From assembly GCA_050732395.1 (NCBI GenBank), contig JBOHQX010000300.1:12838-76837 (forward strand): a stretch of 64,000 nt of DNA, given 5' to 3'. The notes beneath the pieces were generated by a model that worked only from the letters and a program-made list of their open reading frames with translations, did no database searches and had not been told where the DNA came from. The stretch comes from JBIOXB01 sp050732395 (lineage in GTDB: Bacteria > Zhuqueibacterota > Zhuqueibacteria > Zhuqueibacterales > Zhuqueibacteraceae). Below, piece after piece: positions 53,821 through 61,438 of the stretch (its first letter is position 1; every line of letters starts with the position of its first letter). The position numbers and the translations under genes were made by a program.

Positions 53821-55457
53821 AACTGCTCCAACATCTCCAACCCTCGCTGCGCCTCCGCATTCCGTGGATTGATTTGCAAAACTTTTTGATATGATGTTTT
53901 CGCTTCCGCAAACTGCCGATTCAACGCCAAGCCCTGCGCCAGCCACAGCCAGCCATATTCACTTCTCGGATCCAATGTGACGTGTTTGCGCAAAGACTGC
54001 ACGGCCTTGGTATAGCTTTTCTTAATGAGATGGTAATAGCCAATCTGTTTGTATGCTTCCGAATGCTTGGGGCCGAGCTTGAGCACTTCTTCATATTCGG
54101 CCTCGGCTTGCGCGAAGGAATCGACTTGCGCGTACGTGCGCGCCAGAGACAGCCGGCCGTCGAGATGGTCGGGCTTGTAGCGCAGGCCTTCCTTCAAGAC
54201 CGGAATCGCCGCCTGCCAATCCGACAACCCGATATAAGCGATGCCTTTGTTGAAGTAGGCGCCAGCGGCGGTAGTATCGGCGTGGATTTTTTTGTCGAAA
54301 CAGGGAATCGCCTCGGCATAGCGCTTTTGAATCACCAATAAAGTGCCGAGTTCGAAATACACTTCCGACAGTGTGGAGTCCAACACCACGGCGTGCTGAT
54401 ATTGCGTGATCGCTTCGTCGTTTTCTTTGAGCTTGGTCTGGCTGCGCCCCCACCGCACGTAATCCTCGGCTTGGAGCTCCGCTTTGTTTGCTGGCTGCGC
54501 CAGTTTTTCAAACGCTTGCACTGCGTTTTCATAATCACGATTCTCGTAATAAAGATTCGCCAACAAACGCTGTGCTTCCGCGGTGGGATTCAGTGCCACG
54601 GCTCTCTGCGCATGCGGCAAGGCGCTCTCCACCTGGCGGCTGGCATATAATGACTTCGCCAGTAAGAAATAAGCAGGATAAAAATCCGTTTTGATCTCAA
54701 CGAAGCTTGCCAGCGTGGAGGCCGCTTCGGTGTAGCGCTTGCCGGCATAGTACAGGTTTCCCAGATCGAAATAAGCTTCGACATAATCCGGATCGAGCCG
54801 CACCACTTCCTTGAACTCGGCAAGGGCCTCGTTGAACAGCTTTTCCTTCTGCAATAGTTTGCCGAGCGTGTAGCGGGCCTCGGTCCACTCCTGGTCGCGT
54901 CGCACGGCTTCGCGATAATTGTCAATAGCCAAGGCCATTATCCTTTGTTTAGTATAGGCATCAGCGATCGCGCGATATACTTTGGGATTCTCCGGGTTCG
55001 CCTCGCGCGCTTGCAACAATGCGAGGAGGGCCTGCTCGAGCGAATCGCGCGCCATGAAAAGCAGGCCCCGGCCGTAAAGGAATGGTGAAGGATTTTCTTT
55101 CAGTCTCAGTCCGTCATTGAAAGCGGCGTGAGCTTCCTCAAACTTTTTCAATTCCACGCACAGCACGCCAAAGGCATAAAGATACTCTCCGTTTTTGCTA
55201 CTGAGTTCACGCGCTTTCTTCAGTTCAGAATAAGCCTCTTCAGGGCTGCCGGCCTCCCACAAAGATAACCCCAGATAATAACGTGCATGATCTGAGCTTG
55301 GGTTGCGTTCCAACTCGCTGCGCAGCAACGTGATCGCTTCGCCATATTTCCGGTTGTGATATGCGTCTTGTGCGAGCACCAAAAGCGACTGTTGGGCGGA
55401 AGCGGTGACGGCGCAGCACACAATGGCAGCCAAGAGGATGAACCTTGATGATTTCAT
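53814..55457 (-). CDS. Exported TPR-repeat protein
   Basis: A 547-residue protein with a signal peptide (about 1-21, ending VTASA-QQS) and about 14 tetratricopeptide repeats from residue ~25 to the end (HARYYLGLSLWEAGSPEEAYSEL, VEAYFDLGNLYYAGKRYTEA, AEAQRLLANLYYENRDYENA, in short excerpts). TPR superhelices mediate protein contacts; here it would be periplasmic. GGAGA lies before the ATG, and the PstS-like gene is 11 bp upstream, so they are co-transcribed in the TonB module. Confidence 0.9.
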   Translation of the reverse strand: MKSSRFILLAAIVCCAVTASAQQSLLVLAQDAYHNRKYGEAITLLRSELERNPSSDHARYYLGLSLWEAGSPEEAYSELKKARELSSKNGEYLYAFGVLCVELKKFEEAHAAFNDGLRLKENPSPFLYGRGLLFMARDSLEQALLALLQAREANPENPKVYRAIADAYTKQRIMALAIDNYREAVRRDQEWTEARYTLGKLLQKEKLFNEALAEFKEVVRLDPDYVEAYFDLGNLYYAGKRYTEAASTLASFVEIKTDFYPAYFLLAKSLYASRQVESALPHAQRAVALNPTAEAQRLLANLYYENRDYENAVQAFEKLAQPANKAELQAEDYVRWGRSQTKLKENDEAITQYQHAVVLDSTLSEVYFELGTLLVIQKRYAEAIPCFDKKIHADTTAAGAYFNKGIAYIGLSDWQAAIPVLKEGLRYKPDHLDGRLSLARTYAQVDSFAQAEAEYEEVLKLGPKHSEAYKQIGYYHLIKKSYTKAVQSLRKHVTLDPRSEYGWLWLAQGLALNRQFAEAKTSYQKVLQINPRNAEAQRGLEMLEQFQ

Positions 55458-55468
55458 TTTTTCTCCGC

Positions 55469-56377
55469 TTAGCTACGGAACTTTACCAACTTCACCGGCA
55501 TCGTCGCCGGTACCAGGCCGGCATTGAGAATCACCTTTTGACCGGCGGCGCTGGTCACAAAAGCAATAAATCCCACTGCCACTCCTAACCGACGATCCCG
55601 CGACAACAAGTAAAGCGGCCGGCACAAGGGATAATCGCCGCGATACACCGCAGCTTGATACAATGCCACACAATTAGCGGTCGTGTCCTTCGCCAGTTTC
55701 AACACTTTGATCTTGTCGGCGATTGCAGCGATTGACGAAGTAGAGTCACTTAACCAGGCCGAGCTCACGAAGCCAATGCTATTGTCGCGTTGCGCAATCG
55801 CTTCCAACAATTTTCGGCTGGAGGCACAGATGTATGTTGAAAGAGAGAATGAAGTATCGTGCACAGCGCGCGCCAGCATGAATTCCGCCGTGCCCGTGTT
55901 ACGCGACAGAGCAATCGGTAAAATCGGCCGTGAATTGCCGCCGACGGCATGCCAATTCTGGATTTCACCCCGATAGATGGCGCCGACTTGCGCAATACTC
56001 AAATTCTGCACCGGATTCTGCGGATGCACAATAACAGCCACACCTTCAATGGCAATGCGGAAAGAATCGATCGAAATAGCATTCTCGCGTGCAATTTGTT
56101 TCTCGTCCGCGCTCAATTGTCTATCCAGGAAAATGGTTTGCACGTCCCCGCGCAAAAATTGCAAAACGGTCTCGCGTGAGCTTGCCAGCTTCATAGTGAT
56201 GCTCGTTTTTTCATACAAGCGCTGGAACTCCTCAATCTGCTTTTCCGCAACAGGCGCAAGAGATTCTGCCGACATGATCACCAGACTGCCGCTGGTCGGC
56301 GAGTCGCCCTCGGGTCGTGAGCCGCCCAGCCACAAAACGGCGAGCATAGGCCATAGTTTTACACCGCCGATTTTCAT
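55469..56377 (-). CDS. PstS-like substrate-binding protein in a TonB operon
   Basis: Starting at the ATG at 56377 (GGGAG five bases upstream) this has 302 residues with a short N-terminal signal or anchor. The sequence follows phosphate-binding proteins: GSLVIMSAESLAPV, VQTIFLDRQLSADEKQIA, then PQNPVQNLSIAQVGAIYRGEIQNW, SRNTGTAEFMLARAV and IAQRDNSIGFVSSAWL (short excerpts). The residues that cradle phosphate in PstS (S/T-G-T around RNTGTAEFM) are partly kept. No pstCAB lies nearby; the neighbours are TonB, TPR and ExbBD. It may bind a ligand for TonB-linked uptake or work as a structural module; phosphate itself is unproven. Confidence 0.8.
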   Translation of the reverse strand: MKIGGVKLWPMLAVLWLGGSRPEGDSPTSGSLVIMSAESLAPVAEKQIEEFQRLYEKTSITMKLASSRETVLQFLRGDVQTIFLDRQLSADEKQIARENAISIDSFRIAIEGVAVIVHPQNPVQNLSIAQVGAIYRGEIQNWHAVGGNSRPILPIALSRNTGTAEFMLARAVHDTSFSLSTYICASSRKLLEAIAQRDNSIGFVSSAWLSDSTSSIAAIADKIKVLKLAKDTTANCVALYQAAVYRGDYPLCRPLYLLSRDRRLGVAVGFIAFVTSAAGQKVILNAGLVPATMPVKLVKFRS

Positions 56378-56378
56378 T

Positions 56379-57134
56379 TTACTCCCGCAGTTGAAAAAGG
56401 ACAGGAATGACCATCCACACTGCAATTGGACGATCATGCTGGATCGCCGGTTTGAAGACCCACTGCACGACCGCAGAGACCGCGGCTTCATGGAGAATCT
56501 CCGGGCCCTGTATGACCACAGCACGTTTTACTTTACCTTCCTTATCTATCAATATCTTGACGAAAACCCTGCCTTGCATGCCGGCTTTGCGCGCTAATTC
56601 GGGGTATACGGGCTCCACGCGCTTGACGATGGCAGGCGGTGTTTGATAGGGAATGAAGGCATCGATTGGTGGTTCTTCGTCTCCAAAGAGGAGCCCTTCA
56701 TCCGAGACTATCAATGAATCTCCCCCGCCAGCAGTCCCTTCCCCGGCAAACAGCGCTTGCATTTGTGCCAATTCATCTTGCGTAGCTATAGTCGCCTCTT
56801 CGGTAATCTGCGCATCGGGAACCGGAACCGGCACTCCGATGCTGGGACGTACCGCCGGTCCGCTGACCGCTATCGCGGGTGCCGCGGGCGCTGCGATCGA
56901 AGGCGGCGGTCCCAATTCCGCAACATCTTTGATCACTCGTATTCTAACCATGGGCGCTTCCGGTTCTTCACTCAAAATGCGCGCGCCAATCCACGTGCCC
57001 AGGCCAAGAGCTTGGAAAAGAATCGCCGACGTCATCGCCCATGCCAGATGCTTGTGGTACACTTCCAGCATCTCCGGAGCGCCGTAAGGGAAAAGATATC
57101 GAATGGTTTTGGCTTGCACGTTCATAAGGACCAT
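56379..57134 (-). CDS. tonB: TonB-family energy transducer
   Basis: A 251-residue protein with one N-terminal membrane helix (AMTSAILFQALGLGTWIGA, about 30-48), a Pro/Ala/Val-rich periplasmic linker (about 75-115), an acidic stretch, and a C-terminal TonB domain (PVYPELARKAGMQGRVFVKILIDKEGKV, quoted to locate it at about 185-212; then VVQWVFKPAI). It transmits ExbBD motor work to outer-membrane receptors, none of which is in this window. It overlaps nothing but abuts the PstS-like gene by one base. Confidence 0.9.
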   Translation of the reverse strand: MVLMNVQAKTIRYLFPYGAPEMLEVYHKHLAWAMTSAILFQALGLGTWIGARILSEEPEAPMVRIRVIKDVAELGPPPSIAAPAAPAIAVSGPAVRPSIGVPVPVPDAQITEEATIATQDELAQMQALFAGEGTAGGGDSLIVSDEGLLFGDEEPPIDAFIPYQTPPAIVKRVEPVYPELARKAGMQGRVFVKILIDKEGKVKRAVVIQGPEILHEAAVSAVVQWVFKPAIQHDRPIAVWMVIPVLFQLRE

Positions 57135-57175
57135 ACCGTTTTTCCATTGTTATTCAAACCCACAAAGGCCCGGAG

Positions 57176-57721
57176 TCAGTGGCCTCTCACGTACCCGCTT
57201 TGCACATGCCACTTCGGATCTCGCAAAAAAACCGCCTTGCAATCCGGGCACTCGAAATAGTAAAACTTGCCTCTATATGAGGCTTCCAGAGAATTGATCA
57301 CCGCTTTCGCGCTTTCCACCTCTGCACCGCATACCGGACAGCGTGTATCCGGGTTTTGCAGATTTGCCGGTGTGTTCTTTTGTGCATGCAAAGAGGCGAG
57401 GTATTGCGTCACTGCGCTGATCTCGTGCGGTTTCAGGGGAATGGGCGGCATGCTGCTCACTTCAGTAAATTGTAGGTGCGCTTTGATAAAAACCGTATCC
57501 ATTGCCAAAAACACCGAGGTTAAATCCGGTGCCCGGTGCTCGTTGCTGTAACCAGCAACTTGATGGCACTTGCCGCAATCGTTTCTGGAAAAGACGCTTT
57601 CTCCTGTCGCGATTCGCCGTTGCAAATCCACCGGAATTGGGGTTATCTGTTTCTTACACCCCCAGGTCATGGCCAAAACCAGCGCCATGCCGATGAGCTC
57701 GATATATTTGATTCTGAACAT
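57176..57721 (-). CDS. Monoheme cytochrome c lipoprotein with C-terminal zinc-ribbon/YHS-like domain
   Basis: A 181-residue lipoprotein (signal ending LVLAMTWGC). Residues ~40-115 are a class I cytochrome c: GESVFSRNDCGKCHQVAGYS gives the CxxCH, SMPPIPL the axial Met ligand. Residues ~128-170 hold CPVCGAEV...FYYFECPDCKAVFL, two CxxC pairs as in TRASH/YHS-type metal ribbons that bind zinc, copper or mercury. The combination suggests an electron carrier that also senses or carries metal, possibly copper for the nos system next door. It is upstream of tonB on the same strand. Confidence 0.85.
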   Translation of the reverse strand: MFRIKYIELIGMALVLAMTWGCKKQITPIPVDLQRRIATGESVFSRNDCGKCHQVAGYSNEHRAPDLTSVFLAMDTVFIKAHLQFTEVSSMPPIPLKPHEISAVTQYLASLHAQKNTPANLQNPDTRCPVCGAEVESAKAVINSLEASYRGKFYYFECPDCKAVFLRDPKWHVQSGYVRGH

Positions 57722-58023
57722 AATCCACCTCCTGCGCTCTCAATAAAGATGCAACTTGGCCTCACTCGCGGATGCTGAAGCATGAGGCATTGTTTCGAAA
57801 ATGAAAAACGCAAAGGCAGTGCCAGGAACGCGGAGAGAGCGGCGGCAGGTTGATTATTTGATAGTTGGAGCGGAGCTGGCATCGTTGTTGAGGCCAGAAG
57901 AGTTTGCTGAATTCAGAATATTAGCAAGGCTATTCTCATTCTTGCGAAAGGCGAGAATCACTAGCACCGATCCGTGCGGAACAAATGGCCGGCAATTGAG
58001 GAATTGACTTGAAAGTGACTTCT
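57722..58023. other. Intergenic, no feature seen
   Basis: About 302 bp between the CBS fragment and the cytochrome lipoprotein gene. A short forward open frame (57801-58007) is present, but it shows no domain, signal or ribosome binding site that I would trust. It presumably holds the promoter for the cytochrome/TonB operon. Confidence 0.5.
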
Positions 58024-58179
58024 TCACAAATCTCGAATGATTTTGAGCATGTCCATCGTGGAAATGATACCGATGATTTTGTCGTTGCGCGTCACCATCA
58101 AGCGATGGATGCGGCCGCCGAGCATGGTATCCGCGACCTCCTGAATGGGCGTGTTTTCATCTGCGGTAAAATATCTCAT
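58024..58179 (-). CDS. Short CBS-domain protein or fragment
   Basis: A 51-residue frame starts at an ATG (58179) with a strong AAGGAGG five bases upstream. It reads RYFTADENTPIQEVADTML, then RIHRLMVTRNDKIIGIISTMDML, the second half of a CBS domain pair with the usual VVGIIST-like core. Full CBS proteins are about 130 residues, so this is either a mini-protein or the remnant of a larger gene; the codons upstream (AFKEVV) also look CBS-like until a TAG, which favours a remnant. CBS domains bind adenosyl ligands. Confidence 0.6.
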   Translation of the reverse strand: MRYFTADENTPIQEVADTMLGGRIHRLMVTRNDKIIGIISTMDMLKIIRDL

Positions 58180-58262
58180 GACGACCTCCTTGAACGCAGC
58201 GTGCGAAGCTGAACCATCTTTTCGGTTTTTCTATCGAAGAGTTTGAGCATTTTGCGCAGCTA

Positions 58263-59165
58263 TCACGGCAGCAATTTGGCAACAACTCTGAATCCCAGAT
58301 CTTGCGTGCTATGCTCCGGCTGAAACGCGTCGCGATAAGGAATGTAAAGCAGAGCCACGCTTGCGCTGTACCACGAGCCTCCGCGTGTGACGCGCAAGCC
58401 CGTGGCCTCTTCGTGATTGCGCTCATCATCCACGAAGGGGTGCTCTTTGCTGTAGGCGCGAGTGATAGATTGCGTCCACTCCACCACGTTGCCGCTGATG
58501 TGATACAATCCCAAGCGATTCGGGCGGTATGCGGAAAAAGAATCTTGCCAGCCCACAACGGTAATGGGAGCGTCGGGGTTTTTCTTCCAATTATATAATG
58601 AGATTTCATGATCGCTGATGAACATGCCCAGCCCGTAGTCAAAATTATCCGGCCCACGCGCCGCTTTCTCCCATTCCGCCTCGGTGGGAAGGGTAAAAAG
58701 CCAACGCCCGTCGCCGATTTTTTTAGTTAACCATCGACAGTAAGCATTGGCTTCGAACCAGTTGACCCACACCACCGGCTGTTCCGCCTGCCCGAAGCGC
58801 TGATAGTCGGCATCTCCAGGCTTCAAGAGCGCGGTCGCCTGTAACGCATTTTTTGCTTTCCATCGTTTTCCGGCGATTGTCCAGTAAGTTGTGTCTGCAT
58901 AGCCGTTGGCATCATTGAGAAACTCGCGAAACTCTGTGTTCGTCACTTCAAACGGACTGAGGCGCGTTGTATCGGAAAGATTTTCCCCCGCTCGGTAAAG
59001 CTGTATTTGTGCCTCGATGAGATTGGAGACGATCAGTTCGGTTTCTTCGCGCTCGTAGTGAAGCTGCTCGCGCCGGTCGCGCTTGGCGTGCCATCGCAAT
59101 GAAATCCAGCCCACGATCACGAGGCAGAGCACGGCCACCGTACTTACGTAAAATTTTTTCCTCAC
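58263..59165 (-). CDS. Membrane-anchored SUMF1/FGE-domain protein of the nos region
   Basis: A 300-residue protein with an N-terminal helix (VSTVAVLCLVIVGWISL, about 6-22) and a formylglycine-generating-enzyme (sulfatase-modifying factor) domain: FEVTNTEFREFLND, PVVWVNWFEANAYCRWL, FTLPTEAEWEKAARG, NVVEWTQS and RGGSWYS...LGFRVV. The paired copper-binding cysteines of true FGE near the C-terminus are absent (VRGGSWYSASVALLY), so formylglycine formation is unlikely. It lies 31 bp downstream of nosY. The domain is often a structural or ligand-binding module; here it could serve maturation of the nitrous oxide reductase, which is speculation. Confidence 0.8.
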   Translation of the reverse strand: MRKKFYVSTVAVLCLVIVGWISLRWHAKRDRREQLHYEREETELIVSNLIEAQIQLYRAGENLSDTTRLSPFEVTNTEFREFLNDANGYADTTYWTIAGKRWKAKNALQATALLKPGDADYQRFGQAEQPVVWVNWFEANAYCRWLTKKIGDGRWLFTLPTEAEWEKAARGPDNFDYGLGMFISDHEISLYNWKKNPDAPITVVGWQDSFSAYRPNRLGLYHISGNVVEWTQSITRAYSKEHPFVDDERNHEEATGLRVTRGGSWYSASVALLYIPYRDAFQPEHSTQDLGFRVVAKLLP

Positions 59166-59196
59166 CTAGATTTCGCTTTACGCATTACGTTAATTC

Positions 59197-60027
59197 TCAA
59201 ATATCCTGCCGATTCAACAGCCGCTGCGAAAACCAAAGCGGAATCACCACCCAAATCATGAGCCCAACCACGAGCAAAAAAACGCTGATCATCTTGCCGC
59301 CGAGAAATCGCAGCAGCGCCGCGCCGGCCGCGCCGAAAATCGTGACATTGTCGAGGGCGATCAACGAGGCGACGCGTACCATGTCAACGGGATTGCCGAA
59401 AAGTGAGAGAAACAGAAACGCATTTGCCGATTTACCGTGCAGCAACAGCGTGCCGCCGAGCGCGAGCAGATCGTAAAAGAGAACGAAAAAGAACCACAGA
59501 AAGAGCGCCATGCCGAAGGCTTTCGATTTGCGTTGATTGATCGTGGCACTGAGAACGGAGAGAGACAAGAAGACGAGGGACAGCGCCAATGAAAGCAAGA
59601 CAAATACCGCATAACGCGCCAGACCTGCAATGCCGTTTTCAGCCACAACCATAGCGCCCGCCAAAGCAAAGCCAATCAGCGTCGAAAGCGTTATCGACCA
59701 GAAGACGCCGAGCAGCTTTCCGAGCTGCACTTCACTGCGCAACACCGGCTGCGAAAAGAGCAATTCCGTCGCCCCTTTGTCGCCGGTGAAGCTCAGCGTT
59801 CCCATGATGAGCGCCACCAACGGCACGAGATAGAGCACGAGATTCAAAATGCTGGCCGAGGTGCGCGTGAAATTTTGCATGCCGGAAAAGCCCTCCGCCA
59901 GCATGCCGAAATATGAAATGCTCACCACCAACGCACCGAACACAATAGCGAAGAGCAGCATCCATTTGTTGCGGATGCTGATGACCTGCTCCTGTTTGGC
60001 GATGTCGAAAATTGTTCTTTTGTCCAT
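59197..60027 (-). CDS. nosY: NosY-type ABC transporter permease
   Basis: A 276-residue inner-membrane protein with six helices (MLLFAIVFGALVVSISYFGML, ILNLVLYLVPLVALIMGTLSF and others, in excerpts). DKGATELLFSQPVLRSEVQLGK and the long C-terminal hydrophobic region match NosY, the permease partner of NosF in the NosDFY system needed to build the CuZ centre of nitrous oxide reductase. It follows nosL with a ~100-bp gap holding a hairpin. Confidence 0.88.
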   Translation of the reverse strand: MDKRTIFDIAKQEQVISIRNKWMLLFAIVFGALVVSISYFGMLAEGFSGMQNFTRTSASILNLVLYLVPLVALIMGTLSFTGDKGATELLFSQPVLRSEVQLGKLLGVFWSITLSTLIGFALAGAMVVAENGIAGLARYAVFVLLSLALSLVFLSLSVLSATINQRKSKAFGMALFLWFFFVLFYDLLALGGTLLLHGKSANAFLFLSLFGNPVDMVRVASLIALDNVTIFGAAGAALLRFLGGKMISVFLLVVGLMIWVVIPLWFSQRLLNRQDI

Positions 60028-60062
60028 ATCGATGATTTACCTGCCTTTTTTGCATGCACCAC

Positions 60063-60121
60063 CGGATAGAAATCAAAGATTGGATAGCAGCTTTTATCCG
60101 TTGGTCTTAATCTATCCGTTG
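60063..60121. repeat. Intercistronic hairpin (CGGATAG / CTATCCG)
   Basis: CGGATAGAAATCAAAGATTGGATA pairs with the facing TATCCGTTGGTCTTAATCTATCCG (about 24-bp arms, quoted in part as CGGATAG and CTATCCG). It lies between nosL and nosY and could tune relative expression. A weaker relative (GACGGATAAA) lies at about 61372. Confidence 0.7.
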
Positions 60122-60129
60122 GAAAATTC

Positions 60130-60627
60130 TTATTTTTCATTCCCAGGAAGTTTATTTAAGAATTCTTTCGCTTTGACTGAATCCGTCAATGCCACTTTGC
60201 CGGAACTCATCGGCGTTCTGATGCTCGTTTGCACAATCGTGCTGTGCTCGTAGGGAATCCAATTTTTCGTCTCGTAATCCTTCACAAACGTGGCAGCAAT
60301 TTTAAGATTGCTGGATTTTGCTTTGAAGCTTTCCATGCAACCGAGATCATCAAACTTGAAAACTTCATCTGAGACGGTGATAATCTCCGAAGCAAATCTC
60401 TGATCCGAAATTGCCATCCGGCAATGGCTGCACATGTCTTCGGGATAGATATCCACCGGCTTGATTTCGGATGAACTGCAGCCAAATAAAAAAACGTACC
60501 ACGCAAAGACGCTAAGGCGCAAAGATTTCGCAAAGAAAAACCTTGGCGTAGCCTTTGCGTCTCTGCGTCTTTGCGTGTGATTTTTTTTCTTTTTGTGTTT
60601 CGGCTTACGCATGCTTATTTTAATCAT
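60130..60627 (-). CDS. nosL: NosL-family copper chaperone lipoprotein
   Basis: I place the start at the ATG at 60627, overlapping the end of nosF; 165 residues. The lipobox is FLFGCSSS (Cys about 55) and the copper-site region follows: PEDMCSHCRMAIS, then FDDLGCMESF, the NosL pattern of CxxC...M and a distal Cys/Met pair. NosL delivers Cu(I) to nitrous oxide reductase in the periplasm. The leader before the lipobox is long and partly encoded by a cgcaaag palindrome (60500-60577; RDAK, FFFAKSL), so the signal peptide has been rebuilt around an inserted repeat. Confidence 0.87.
   Translation of the reverse strand: MIKISMRKPKHKKKKNHTQRRRDAKATPRFFFAKSLRLSVFAWYVFLFGCSSSEIKPVDIYPEDMCSHCRMAISDQRFASEIITVSDEVFKFDDLGCMESFKAKSSNLKIAATFVKDYETKNWIPYEHSTIVQTSIRTPMSSGKVALTDSVKAKEFLNKLPGNEK
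60500..60577. repeat. cgcaaag palindrome inside nosL
   Basis: ACGCAAAGACGCTAAGGCGC faces GCGTCTCTGCGTCTTTGCGT around about 40 bp. It lies in frame in codons ~17-43 of nosL, immediately before the lipobox, in the same reading orientation as the copy in the dodecaheme gene. Confidence 0.85.
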
Positions 60628-61342
60628 CGTGCCTTTCACTTCCCACATAATGCAAATACATCTCCTCAATCGTCCCGTTCGCCAGGAAGGTACGGCGAAG
60701 ATTTTCAATGGACTCCTGCGCGACTAATTTGCCGCTCACAAAAATGCCGACGCGATCCGCCAATTGCTCGGCTTCGGTGAGCAGATGCGTGGAGAAGATG
60801 ATCGTCTTGCCCTTTTGCTTTTGCTCCAAAATGAATTCGCGAAAGCGTTTCGCTCCCTGCGGATCGAGATTGGCCGTCGGCTCATCCAAAAGCAAAATCG
60901 GCACATCGGGCATGGAGGCGACAGCGAGCCCCAAGCGCTGCACCATGCCGCCGGAAAATTCGCTCACCACTTTGTCGGAAAAGCCGTTGAAATTAGCGCG
61001 TGCCAGCGCTTCATCTGCCAATGCTTTCGGCAATTTACGTAAGCGGTCATAAAAGCGTATCACCTCGCGCGCGGTAAGATTCTCCGGAAACACCACCCGC
61101 TGCGGCAAATAGCTCACAAAACGTTTCGCCTCTTTGGGCTGCAGGTGTACATCAATTCCGTTGATGAGTATGCGGCCTGCCGTCGGCACATTCAATCCGA
61201 CAATGGTTTTCATCGTCGTGGTCTTGCCGCTGCCATTCGGGCCGAGAAAGGCAAAGACTTCGCCGCGTTGTACCTCAAACGAAATGTCATGAACCGCGGT
61301 GAATTTGCCGTAGCGCTTGGTAAAATGCTCGACTTGGATCAT
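60620..61342 (-). CDS. nosF: NosF-type ABC transporter ATP-binding protein
   Basis: Starting at the ATG at 61342 this is a 240-residue ATPase with Walker A FLGPNGSGKTTTMK (about 37-50), the signature FSGGMVQRLGLAVA (about 133), Walker B VPILLLDEPTANLDP (about 152) and the H-loop STHLL. With NosD and NosY it forms the transporter needed for sulfur and copper loading of nitrous oxide reductase. It overlaps nosL by eight bases and follows nosD. Confidence 0.92.
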   Translation of the reverse strand: MIQVEHFTKRYGKFTAVHDISFEVQRGEVFAFLGPNGSGKTTTMKTIVGLNVPTAGRILINGIDVHLQPKEAKRFVSYLPQRVVFPENLTAREVIRFYDRLRKLPKALADEALARANFNGFSDKVVSEFSGGMVQRLGLAVASMPDVPILLLDEPTANLDPQGAKRFREFILEQKQKGKTIIFSTHLLTEAEQLADRVGIFVSGKLVAQESIENLRRTFLANGTIEEMYLHYVGSERHDD

Positions 61343-61438
61343 GGGTTTCTCGAACAAAATTTTTATCGCTGACGGATAAATTAAACCCAACTGATAAAAA
61401 CATCCATGGGGCTTCATCTATCCATTTCGGGCAATTTT

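Noticed and set aside
53653..53946. 97-codon reverse frame beyond the TPR gene
   Set aside because: It is produced by reading through the ACTGAAC array and the REP palindrome; composition is repeat-like and no start signal is present.
55469..56377. Assignment as pstS of a phosphate transporter
   Set aside because: No pstC, pstA, pstB or phoU nearby and the operon context is TonB/ExbBD.
57801..58007. 68-codon forward frame in the gap before the cytochrome lipoprotein gene
   Set aside because: No domain, weak start context and no conservation that can be judged here.
58263..59165. True formylglycine-generating enzyme
   Set aside because: The fold motifs are there, but the catalytic cysteine pair is absent, and no sulfatase gene is nearby.
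61365..61432. GACGGATAAA...TATCCATTT stretch upstream of nosF as a hairpin
   Set aside because: Pairing is short and interrupted; only a weak relative of the hairpin at 60063.
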